The translations under genes and the position numbers were made by a program. A stretch of 33,932 nucleotides of DNA. It comes from Pseudomonadota bacterium (lineage in GTDB: Bacteria; Pseudomonadota; Alphaproteobacteria; Rhodospirillales; Rhodospirillaceae). Below the pieces are notes generated by a model. That model was not told the DNA's origin, did not search any database, and was given only the letters and a program-made list of their open reading frames with translations. Location of the stretch: NCBI GenBank assembly GCA_023396465.1, contig JAEWWF010000100.1, forward strand, positions 1 to 33,932, read 5' to 3'. Every line of letters begins with the position of its first letter. The stretch's first letter is position 1. This document shows, piece by piece, positions 13,927 through 21,489 of this stretch.

Positions 13927-15285
13927 CTACAGCCATTCGTCGAGGATGCCGTAGTGCAGATAGGCGGCGCGCAATCCCCACAGGCGCAAGTCCGGCAGCG
14001 GGAACCGTGGTGGCGGCGTCTGGAGGAAGGTCGGCACCGGCCCATAGTGCCGCGGGCGCCCGGCCAGCCGCGCCGCCGCCGCCCGTCCGGTCCAGGTGCC
14101 GGTGGAGACACCGGCACCGTGGAAGGCGAGCGCGCAGGACAGACGCGGCTCCCCCGGCAGTTCGGCCAGGTGCGGATGCAGATCGAGGGCAAGGCAGACG
14201 AACCCATTCCAGCGATGCGTCACCGGCACCCCGCTCCAGGCCGGGAACATGGCGCGGAAGGCCCGCTCCAGGCGTCGGTGCATGCGCGCCGCGCCTGCCC
14301 CGGCGCGGGTGCCGCCGCGCCCGCCGAACAGGAACCGACCGTCCGGCAGCAGGCGGAAATAGTGCAGCAGGCGCCGGGTGTCGGCGGCCAGATCGCCGCT
14401 GCGCCAGCCTTGCGCCGCCAGTTCGTCCGCCGACAGTGGCCGGGTGACCAGGATGCTCGACAGCGCCGGCAGGGTGCGGCCGGCAAGACCGGGGTGGAGG
14501 CCATCGCGGGTATAGCCGTTGGTGGCGATCAGCACCCGCGCCGCCGTCACCCGGCCATGCGGCGTCACCAGCCGCAGACCGGCGGCGCCGGCATCCTCGA
14601 TCGCCCGCACCGGACTGCGGCCATGAACCATCGCACCATGCCGCCGCGCCGCCCGCGCCAAGCTCCAGGCATAGCGCAACGGGTGGACTCCGAATGGGCC
14701 GGGCACGAACAGTCCGCCGTGGAACTGCGGCCCGGCCATGCCGCGGGCCGCCAGGCCGGCGGCGTCCACCAGTTCCGTTTCCTGGCCGAAGCGGCGGCGC
14801 AAGTCAGTCTGCTCGGCCTCCAAGTCCTTCAGACGGTTGGGCTTGTGGGCGAGCAGCATCTCGCCCCGCCCCTGTGCCTCGATGTCGAGCCCTTCCTCCG
14901 CCGCCAGTTGGCGCACCAGGGCAACGCCCTCCCACTGGGAGCGGAAGAACGCGGCGGTCTCCTCGGCACCGAACCGCCGGGTCATGGTGTCCCACCCAAG
15001 TTTCGAGCCGCCGGTACAGCAGAAGCCGCCATTGCGGCCAGAGGCGCCCCAACCGAGCGGCCCGGCCTCCAGAACCACCACCCGGCGGCCGAAGTCGCGG
15101 GCGAGGTGCAGGGCCGCCGACAGGCCGGTGAAGCCGCCACCGATCACCGCCACGTCGGCGGTGACATCGGCCACCAGCGGCGCGTCTTCCGGCGGCTCGC
15201 CGGCGGAGGCTTGCCACCAGCTGTCGGGCAGCCGGGTGGTATCGTAGGCATCGGGGCTGTAGAGTTCGCGCATGACCGGCATCAT
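13927..15285 (-). CDS. FAD-dependent amine/amino-acid oxidoreductase (DadA/PuuB-like)
   Basis: A flavoprotein of about 452 residues. The FAD Rossmann motif VAVIGGGFTGLSAALHLAR is at about residues 45-63, followed by EAGPLGWGASGRNGGF, a signature of the DAO superfamily. Later GATNGYTRDG-type text (ATNGYTRDGLHPG), FLFGGRGGTRAG and the C-terminal FHGAGVSTGTWTGR complete the fold. The order resembles gamma-glutamylputrescine oxidase PuuB and glycine/D-amino-acid oxidases. Start is uncertain: ATGs at 15285, 15282 and 15273 all lack a good ribosome site. The extension to 15963 overlaps the divergent chaC gene and is rejected. The Trp-rich LPDSWWQAS head is typical of PuuB-like proteins. Substrate unknown. 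Confidence 0.83.
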   Translation of the reverse strand: MMPVMRELYSPDAYDTTRLPDSWWQASAGEPPEDAPLVADVTADVAVIGGGFTGLSAALHLARDFGRRVVVLEAGPLGWGASGRNGGFCCTGGSKLGWDTMTRRFGAEETAAFFRSQWEGVALVRQLAAEEGLDIEAQGRGEMLLAHKPNRLKDLEAEQTDLRRRFGQETELVDAAGLAARGMAGPQFHGGLFVPGPFGVHPLRYAWSLARAARRHGAMVHGRSPVRAIEDAGAAGLRLVTPHGRVTAARVLIATNGYTRDGLHPGLAGRTLPALSSILVTRPLSADELAAQGWRSGDLAADTRRLLHYFRLLPDGRFLFGGRGGTRAGAGAARMHRRLERAFRAMFPAWSGVPVTHRWNGFVCLALDLHPHLAELPGEPRLSCALAFHGAGVSTGTWTGRAAAARLAGRPRHYGPVPTFLQTPPPRFPLPDLRLWGLRAAYLHYGILDEWL

Positions 15286-15363
15286 GACGCGCCGCCGCAA
15301 CGGACGTAAAGATCCACTTGCTCGCCCCTCGCGTTCCGCTCCCAGGTCCGCCATACTGCCGCC

Positions 15364-15942
15364 ATGACGACACCGACCCCGCACTCCGGCGATGATGAAT
15401 TCTGGGTATTCGGCTACGGTTCCCTGATGTGGAATCCGGGCTTCCCGGCCCTCGCCGCCGAGCCCGCCGTCCTGGCCGGCTATCATCGCAGCTTCTGCAT
15501 CTACTCCACCCATTATCGCGGCACGCCGGAGCGGCCTGGGCTGGTGCTCGGCCTCGCCCCCGGCGGCGCTTGTCCCGGCGTCGCGTTCCGGGTGGCCATC
15601 GATCAGGCGCCATCGGTGCGCGACTATCTGCGCGAACGGGAACTGTGCGGCTATGCCTACAAGGAGGCCACCCTGCCCGTCGGCCTGCGCGATGGACGCC
15701 AGGTGGCCGCCTATACCTTCGTCGCCGATCCCGATCACCGCCGCTACGCCGGCGATCTCGGCGTCACCGCCTCGGCGGCGATCATCATGGAGGCGGTCGG
15801 CCGCAATGGCCTCAACCGCGACTATCTGATCAACACGGTGAAGGAACTGGAGGCGCACGGCGTCGTCGAACCGCCGCTGCACGCCTTGCTTGAGGAAGTA
15901 TGGCGCCGCACCGGAGAGGTTGAGGCCGGCCAAGGCATCTGA
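15364..15942 (+). CDS. chaC: ChaC-type glutathione-specific gamma-glutamylcyclotransferase
   Basis: A 192-residue cytosolic enzyme that releases 5-oxoproline from glutathione, giving Cys-Gly. The defining glycine loop VFGYGSLMWNPGF lies at about residues 14-26. GYHRSFCIYSTHYRGTPERP and the RERELCGYAYKEATLPV block carry the conserved Glu expected for catalysis. YAGDLG, followed by GRNGLNRDYLINTVKELE, completes the ChaC family. Length is normal. It is divergent from the FAD oxidoreductase with 78 bp between starts. A clear Shine-Dalgarno is not seen, so initiation may be weak. Confidence 0.92.
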   Translation: MTTPTPHSGDDEFWVFGYGSLMWNPGFPALAAEPAVLAGYHRSFCIYSTHYRGTPERPGLVLGLAPGGACPGVAFRVAIDQAPSVRDYLRERELCGYAYKEATLPVGLRDGRQVAAYTFVADPDHRRYAGDLGVTASAAIIMEAVGRNGLNRDYLINTVKELEAHGVVEPPLHALLEEVWRRTGEVEAGQGI

Positions 15943-15962
15943 CCGCCCTCGGCGAGCGGTCA
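15940..15962 (+). terminator. Hairpin overlapping the chaC stop codon
   Basis: TGACCGC (15940-15946, including the stop) pairs perfectly with GCGGTCA (15956-15962) across nine bases. It is followed by AT-richer sequence but no clean T-run. Weak terminator candidate. Confidence 0.35.
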
Positions 15963-16042
15963 TCGCATATTCTCTAGGCGCCTTGCCGCGCCACCGCTAT
16001 CGTCGTCGGCCCCCAAGCCCAAGCATCCGACGAGGAGATACC

Positions 16043-16969
16043 ATGTCGCGAGAAGGCCGCAGCCGCTTCCCCTCCGCCGCCGAGGACAAGCGGTCGCACG
16101 AAGCGAGCGTTGCCCGCGAGCAGACGCCGCAGACCCTGTCGCCCAGCTACCGCCTGGCCTTCACCGACATGGATTTCCTCACCGACCGGGCGCTGCGCCC
16201 CATCCGCCTGCAACTGGAGCTGCTGAAGCCAGAACTGTTGTTGCAGGAGGAGAACATCGTCTCCACCGTGGTAGTGTTCGGCTCCGCCCGCATCCCCGAA
16301 CCGGATGTCGCCAAGGCGCGGCTGGCGGCGGCCGAGAAGGCGGCGACGGCCCATCCCGACGACACGGCGGCGCAGCGAGCATTGCGGATCGCCCGCAACG
16401 TCATGGACACCAGCCACTTCTACGACGTGGCGCGGGAGTTCGCGCGGCTGGTCTCCAGCCACGGCCAGCAGAGCGGCAACCGCCGCTATGTGGTGGTCAC
16501 CGGCGGCGGCCCCGGCATCATGGAGGCTGCCAACCGGGGCGCCGATGACGTCGGGGCGGAAAGCATCGGCCTGTCCATCGTGCTGCCGCACGAGCAGGCG
16601 CCCAACCGCTACATCACGCCCAAACTGTCGTTCAACTTCCACTACTTCGCCGTCCGCAAGATGCACTTCCTGATCCGGGCGGAGGCACTCGCCTGCTTTC
16701 CCGGCGGTTTCGGCACCCTGGACGAGCTGTTCGAGGCGTTGACCCTGATCCAGAACCACAAGATCGAGCCCATGCCGGTCCTGCTGTTCGGCGAAAGCTG
16801 GTGGCGCAAGGTGATCGATTTCGATGCCCTGGTGGAGGCCGGCACCATTTCCCCGCACGACCTCGACATCATTCGCTTCGTCGAGACGGCGGAGGAAGGC
16901 TGGCGGCATATCGTCGACTTCTACCGCGACCGCCCGCCCCACAACCGCTGGGCGACAGACGGCGAATAA
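16043..16969 (+). CDS. LOG-family Rossmann protein (TIGR00730-like), long form
   Basis: A 308-residue protein starting at ATG 16043 behind GAGGAGATACC. The LOG/lysine-decarboxylase-like core is plain: VVFGSARIPEP, VVTGGGPGIMEAANRGA and ACFPGGFGTLDELFEALTLIQ, with the PGGxGTxxE active-site motif. LOG enzymes hydrolyse nucleoside 5'-monophosphates, releasing bases such as cytokinins. Compared with the common form of about 190 residues it carries an extra N-terminal part of about 75 residues and an insertion around 95-145. This is the larger bacterial subgroup, whose substrate is less certain. It converges with the five-PAS kinase at a 14-bp gap containing a small 5-bp hairpin. Confidence 0.87.
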   Translation: MSREGRSRFPSAAEDKRSHEASVAREQTPQTLSPSYRLAFTDMDFLTDRALRPIRLQLELLKPELLLQEENIVSTVVVFGSARIPEPDVAKARLAAAEKAATAHPDDTAAQRALRIARNVMDTSHFYDVAREFARLVSSHGQQSGNRRYVVVTGGGPGIMEAANRGADDVGAESIGLSIVLPHEQAPNRYITPKLSFNFHYFAVRKMHFLIRAEALACFPGGFGTLDELFEALTLIQNHKIEPMPVLLFGESWWRKVIDFDALVEAGTISPHDLDIIRFVETAEEGWRHIVDFYRDRPPHNRWATDGE

Positions 16970-16983
16970 CCGCCCGCCCGGTT

Positions 16984-19900
16984 CTATCCTGCCGTTCCTG
17001 CCGTCGCCTCACCCGGCGCCCAGTCGAGATCATCGGGCGCCTCGGCCGCTTCCAGATCGAAAGCGAAGACCGATCCCTCGCCGGGGGTGGAGGTGACGGA
17101 CAGCCGACCGCCGTGGCGCTCCACCACCTTGCGACAAACGGCGAGACCGATGCCGGTTCCCTCGTACTGATCGTGACCATGCAGGCGCTGGAACGGCAGG
17201 AAGATGCGCTCCTGATACGCCGCGTCGATGCCAATGCCGTTGTCGCTGATGCTGAACCGCCAGCGGCGGCCGGGGGCCGGTTCGACCCGCACCCGCACGA
17301 CCGGGCGGCGGTCGCGATCGCGGTACTTCACGGCATTGCCGATCAAGTTCTGGAACAGGCTGGTGAGTTGGCCGGCATCGGCCCGCACATGCGGCAGGTC
17401 GCCATCGACCACCACCTCGGCCTCCGCCTCGGTGATGGCGATGCGCAGGTTGGCAAGCGCCATGGCGACGCAGGCGCCGGCATCGGTGGGAACCATCTGC
17501 TGGCCGCGCGTCGATACCCGCGAATAGGTCAGGAGGTCGCGGATCATGGTGGTCATGCGCAGGGCGCTGTCCATGGCCTGATCCACATAAGCCGCCACCG
17601 CCGGATCGAGGCTGGCGCCATGGCGGCGCTTGAGCAGGCTGAGGTAACTGGTCACGCCGCGTAATGGTTCCTGCAGGTCGTGGGACGCGGCATAGGCGAA
17701 CTGCTCCAGTTCGGCGTTGGACCGCTCCAGCTCGGTCTTGTATTTCTGCCGTTCGGTCACATCGCGGAAGCTGACGATGGCACCAACCACTTGGCCGCCG
17801 ATGGTCATGGGGGCGGCGCTCAACTCCACCGGCATGGCCGTGCCGTCCTTGCGCCACAGCAGTTCTTCCAGTTGCTCCCGTCGGCCGCCGTCACGCAACA
17901 CCTTGAACACCGGACACTCTGCCGCCGGATAAGGGCTGCCGTCGGGGTGGCTGTGGTGGGTCAGCAGGTGCATGTTGCGGCCGATCATTTCCTCCTCGTC
18001 GAAGCCGAGCAAACGCTGGCAGGCGGCATTGACGAAGGTGACGTTGCCCGCCGTATCCAGGCCATAAAGCCCGTCGGCGGTGCTGTCGAGAATCAGCGCG
18101 GTGTGAACCCCGGCCTGTACCAGCTTTTCCTGGGCCTGGATCTGGGGCGTCAGATCGACATGGGCGCCGATCAGCCGCACCGCCTCGCCGCCGACATCAT
18201 CCCGCACCGCCCGCGCCCGCGTGCGGATGTGAACGGTGGAACCGTCCCGATGGTGGAATCGCTGGATTGCCTCGAAGCTCTCGGCCCGGCCGGCGGCGTA
18301 CTCCCGCACCTGAGCGAGGGCGATCTCGGCATCCTCGGGGAAGATCACCGACCGCCAGGCCTCCAGGCTGTTCTCGAACTCATCATCGGCGTAGCCGAGT
18401 TGCGCCTTCCATGATGGCGAGAACCACACCGTACCCGCCTTGAGGTCCATGTCCCACACCCCCACCTGCCCCGCCTCCAAGGCAAGATTGAGCAGGCGCC
18501 GATTCTCCTCCAACTCGGCTTCCAGTTCCTTTTGGTGGGTGATGTCAAAGACGATGCCGTTGAACAGGGTCTCGGTTGGCGTCACCACCGGCCGCGCCAG
18601 ACCGCGCCACCACATGATGCGGCCGCCGGGCAGGATGAAGCGGCCCTCGAAGGACCAATCGCCGCTGGTTGCGACCGCCTGGGCGATGGACATCTGCCAC
18701 CGCTCCACATCGTCGGGGTGAATGACGAGGGCGCGCCAGTCGCGTTCCAGTTCCTTCTGCGGGATGCCAAGAATTTCCAGCGACCGCGGGCTGACCCAAT
18801 GGAAGCCGCGGCTGCCGTCGGGACGCTCGTACCACTGATAGATGACGCCGGGAATATTGGCGGTGATCGAGCGCAGCATCGCCTCGCTCTCGGCCAGCCG
18901 GCGCTCGAAAACACGCTGCTCGGTGATGTCCTCGATGAAGGCGTAGGAGCCGCGCATCACGCCGGCCCCGTCGCGCAAGGTGGTGGCGTTGAAGCGCGTC
19001 AGCACCTTGCCGCCGTCCTTGCGGGCCAGCGCCACCTCGTAAACCCGATGCAGGGTCAGCGGAGCCTGACTGATCTGCCGGGTCAGGGCCTCGCGGTCAG
19101 CCCCGACGGCGAACTCCATCAGCGGCCTGCCGCGCATTTCCTCGCGGTCGTAGCCCAGCATGCGGCAAAGGCTGTGGTTGACATCGACGATGGAGCCGGT
19201 GCCGGGGGCAATGAAGCAAAAGCCCTGGGTGGTGGAGTCAACGATCTTGCGATAGCGCTCCTCCGTCTCCGACAGCATCCGCTCGGCCTGCCGGCGACCG
19301 GAGATGTCGTGAACGACGCAGAGTTCCACCGCCCGACCGTCGAGCATCACCGGCGCCGACCGCACTTCAACCTCGCACAGCGCCCCATCGGCGCGCAGAT
19401 GGCGCATGTAGAGGTGGGCGCGGTTTTCGCTCGCCGCCCGGTCCACCTCCGCTTGACGCTCGCCAGCGGAGGCCGGGTTGATGGTGTCGAGGGGCATGCC
19501 GCGCAACGTCTCCAGCGGCCAGCCGTAAAAGGCGACGGCGGCGGCATTGGCGTCCACCACCTGCCTGGCCTGAGGATCGATCACCAGCATCATGGCGCCG
19601 TTGTCCTCGAACAGGCTGCGGTACCGCGCCTGGCTGTCCCGCAAGGCGGCGGCCGTCAGATGCTGGCGATAGAGCTGCGCCAGCGCCACCAGCAGGGCCA
19701 GCGCACCGGCCCCCAACACCACCAGGGCGGCGGTGCGGAAGGCCATGAGCTTTTCCGCCTGGCGAGTGATGGCGAGCGCCGCCAGATCGGCGGTCGCGAT
19801 GGCATCATCGCGCACCATGCGCAACACTGTCTGAAAGCTGTCTCGCGCCGTGGCCACGGCCTCGCGCTCGCGAACCCCGGCGGGGCCGTCGGCCGCGGCG

Positions 19901-20277
19901 GCGGCCACCTGCTGAAGCGCCGCCTCCACCTCGGCCAAGGAGACCGCCACGGCAGCCGGATCACGGATGCCGGCAGGCGCCACCGTGGCGGCAAGACTGG
20001 CGATGGTGCCAAGGCGGGCATGGACGAAATCGGCCATCAATTGCGCTTGGCCGACGGTCTCGGCATCCCCCGTGGCGGCCACCAGGGCCAATGCCTGATC
20101 AAGCGTCGCCACCTCGCGGTCCAGCTTGCTCACCTCGCGGGCCATCAGTTCCGTCCGTCGCGGCAAGCCCTGCTCGATATCGGTCAGCACGATGGTGCTG
20201 TAGGCCCCCGTCAGCACCACCGCCGTCAGCAGCAGGGCGGCAAGCGTCAGGAAGAACAGGCGATTGGTCTGTTTCAT
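16984..20277 (-). CDS. Five-PAS membrane sensor histidine kinase
   Basis: A 1097-residue kinase starting at ATG 20277 behind GGGAGGGGG. Membrane helices at about 7-27 and 182-202 enclose a helical periplasmic region (30-180). Five PAS domains follow at roughly 218-330, 340-455, 465-582, 592-712 and 722-842, with PAC ends such as VVHDISGRRQ, FIEDITEQR, FDITHQKE and SFRDVTERQK. HisKA with His866 (AYAASHDLQEPLRG) and the ATPase domain (LFQNLIGNAVKYR; DNGIGID; IFLPFQRLHG; GTGIGLAVCRK) end the protein. No receiver or HTH is attached, so it needs a separate partner; the divergent REC-GGDEF gene is the nearest. Its start overlaps the upstream SUOX-like gene by four bases, pointing to a joint function. 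Confidence 0.92.
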   Translation of the reverse strand: MKQTNRLFFLTLAALLLTAVVLTGAYSTIVLTDIEQGLPRRTELMAREVSKLDREVATLDQALALVAATGDAETVGQAQLMADFVHARLGTIASLAATVAPAGIRDPAAVAVSLAEVEAALQQVAAAAADGPAGVREREAVATARDSFQTVLRMVRDDAIATADLAALAITRQAEKLMAFRTAALVVLGAGALALLVALAQLYRQHLTAAALRDSQARYRSLFEDNGAMMLVIDPQARQVVDANAAAVAFYGWPLETLRGMPLDTINPASAGERQAEVDRAASENRAHLYMRHLRADGALCEVEVRSAPVMLDGRAVELCVVHDISGRRQAERMLSETEERYRKIVDSTTQGFCFIAPGTGSIVDVNHSLCRMLGYDREEMRGRPLMEFAVGADREALTRQISQAPLTLHRVYEVALARKDGGKVLTRFNATTLRDGAGVMRGSYAFIEDITEQRVFERRLAESEAMLRSITANIPGVIYQWYERPDGSRGFHWVSPRSLEILGIPQKELERDWRALVIHPDDVERWQMSIAQAVATSGDWSFEGRFILPGGRIMWWRGLARPVVTPTETLFNGIVFDITHQKELEAELEENRRLLNLALEAGQVGVWDMDLKAGTVWFSPSWKAQLGYADDEFENSLEAWRSVIFPEDAEIALAQVREYAAGRAESFEAIQRFHHRDGSTVHIRTRARAVRDDVGGEAVRLIGAHVDLTPQIQAQEKLVQAGVHTALILDSTADGLYGLDTAGNVTFVNAACQRLLGFDEEEMIGRNMHLLTHHSHPDGSPYPAAECPVFKVLRDGGRREQLEELLWRKDGTAMPVELSAAPMTIGGQVVGAIVSFRDVTERQKYKTELERSNAELEQFAYAASHDLQEPLRGVTSYLSLLKRRHGASLDPAVAAYVDQAMDSALRMTTMIRDLLTYSRVSTRGQQMVPTDAGACVAMALANLRIAITEAEAEVVVDGDLPHVRADAGQLTSLFQNLIGNAVKYRDRDRRPVVRVRVEPAPGRRWRFSISDNGIGIDAAYQERIFLPFQRLHGHDQYEGTGIGLAVCRKVVERHGGRLSVTSTPGEGSVFAFDLEAAEAPDDLDWAPGEATAGTAG

Positions 20278-20849
20278 CGCGCCCCCTCCCTCGGCGGCGG
20301 AGCGGCACGGATGGCACGCACCATCCACACCCAGCGGGTATCCATCTGCGGCACTTCCAGAAGCTGTTTCGGCGTCATGGCATACAGGATGCGCAGCGGC
20401 CCCTTGTCACGCACCGCCATCGGCCTGCCGTCCCGGCGGGTGGCGAGCAGAACGTCCCAGGTGTTGATGTCCTCGCGCGGAATGATGGCGCGGTATCCGT
20501 CCAGCCCCTCGACCTCCACCGCCGGCGCCGCCGCAAGGCCGGTTTCACGCAGCAGGTCGGCAAGCAAAATGCCCTGATAAGTGCCATTCTCCCCCTGCCA
20601 CAACAGATCCGCCGTCAGGGTTTTCAGCCCAACCGCTTCCAGGTCGGCGAGCGAGAAGGCGCGCGGACCGGAGTCGGTGGCCACGGTCACCACCGGCGGT
20701 CCGGCGGGCAGCGGCGGCAGGTCGACCGCCTGCGGGCGCGGGGAAGCCTCCCCGACCGCAGCCACGGCCGGACCGTCAACCCCGAGCCCCAGACCGACGG
20801 CGAGGAACAGGAGGGCAAGAGCGGTAACGATGCGCGATGGTGTCTTCAT
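20274..20849 (-). CDS. Secreted SUOX-fold (molybdopterin-oxidoreductase-like) protein lacking the Mo-ligand cysteine
   Basis: A 191-residue protein with GGAAGG before ATG 20849 and a signal peptide (about residues 1-31, ending AVAA). The mature part resembles the oxidoreductase molybdopterin-binding (SUOX/YedY) fold: FSLADLEAVGLKTL, GTYQGILLADLLRETGL, DGYRAIIPREDI, then GPLRILYAMTPKQLL and RWVWMVRAI. There is no cysteine anywhere, so the Mo-coordinating Cys is missing and catalysis by a Mo centre is unlikely. It overlaps the five-PAS kinase by four bases, so I infer a periplasmic ligand-binding partner for that kinase. Full-length members of the enzyme family are larger. Confidence 0.72.
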   Translation of the reverse strand: MKTPSRIVTALALLFLAVGLGLGVDGPAVAAVGEASPRPQAVDLPPLPAGPPVVTVATDSGPRAFSLADLEAVGLKTLTADLLWQGENGTYQGILLADLLRETGLAAAPAVEVEGLDGYRAIIPREDINTWDVLLATRRDGRPMAVRDKGPLRILYAMTPKQLLEVPQMDTRWVWMVRAIRAAPPPREGAR

Positions 20850-20865
20850 GGGCGCCCTTCCGTTC

Positions 20866-21249
20866 TCACGCTCCGTCCTGCCGATGCGGCAGGGCACTGT
20901 CGTCCAGCCGCCAAGTCTTCACCACCATCCAAGCGGTCGCCCAGGGGGCCACGCCGCCGAGACACAGCGCCAGGGTGCCACGCACTGTCGCGGCCGCTGG
21001 CATCAGGGCAGCGGCGGCCACCCGCGCCAGCACCTGCCGGACACAATGGAAGGTGGGAACATCGGCGTGCAGGTGGCGAATGAAGACGGCGGCGAGAACG
21101 CCTTCCCGGGTGTTGCCGATGGCGACGCCGGCCGCCTTCACAAGGGAGGTGCCGACATCGGTGGTGGCAAGGAAAGCCCCCACCCACACCGCCGGCCACA
21201 GCCGCAAACACGCCGCTGGCGGTGCCCCCTCACCGCGCCCCCTGACCAT
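20866..21249 (-). CDS. Possible small membrane protein, first gene of the SUOX-like/kinase operon
   Basis: An open frame of 127 residues ending 16 bp before the SUOX-like gene. It has hydrophobic stretches (LWPAVWVGAFLATTDVG, VLARVAAAALMPAAA, TLALCLGGVAPWATAWMVV) compatible with membrane helices. By rough count the third codon position is the most GC-rich (about 80%), as in the neighbouring real genes, but less so than the best of them. I do not recognise the family. ATG 21249 has only a distant G-run upstream, and the frame also opens at 21315. It may be real and co-transcribed, or a chance frame in a leader region. Confidence 0.38.
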   Translation of the reverse strand: MVRGRGEGAPPAACLRLWPAVWVGAFLATTDVGTSLVKAAGVAIGNTREGVLAAVFIRHLHADVPTFHCVRQVLARVAAAALMPAAATVRGTLALCLGGVAPWATAWMVVKTWRLDDSALPHRQDGA

Positions 21250-21489
21250 TCTGGTATTACCCCCGCTCACGGCGCGGGTCACGACCGTGCCCTGCGCCCT
21301 TCCAAGCCACCCCACGCGGCCATGGATATTTTTACCCCACGACCGGAACCGAAGGCGACAGCAATAAGGGGCCGCCGCTCTCTTTCACCGGCGCGTTGAT
21401 CGCGGTGTTGCGTTGCAGCGGCAGGGTGTGGATAGTTCATGGCGCGACTGATTTCAGATCGCAGATAGGCGACGTGCGGGGGGCATGGC

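Noticed and set aside
15286..15963. N-terminal extension of the FAD oxidoreductase frame
   Set aside because: It runs antisense through all of chaC and ends before the start of the Rossmann domain without any family similarity.
16968..16983. Small AACCG/CGGTT inverted repeat between LOG and kinase genes
   Set aside because: Only 5 bp of stem in a 14-bp gap, too weak to call a terminator.
18532..20577. A 681-codon plus-strand open frame
   Set aside because: Antisense to the five-PAS kinase; no domain or motif, composition typical of a shadow frame.
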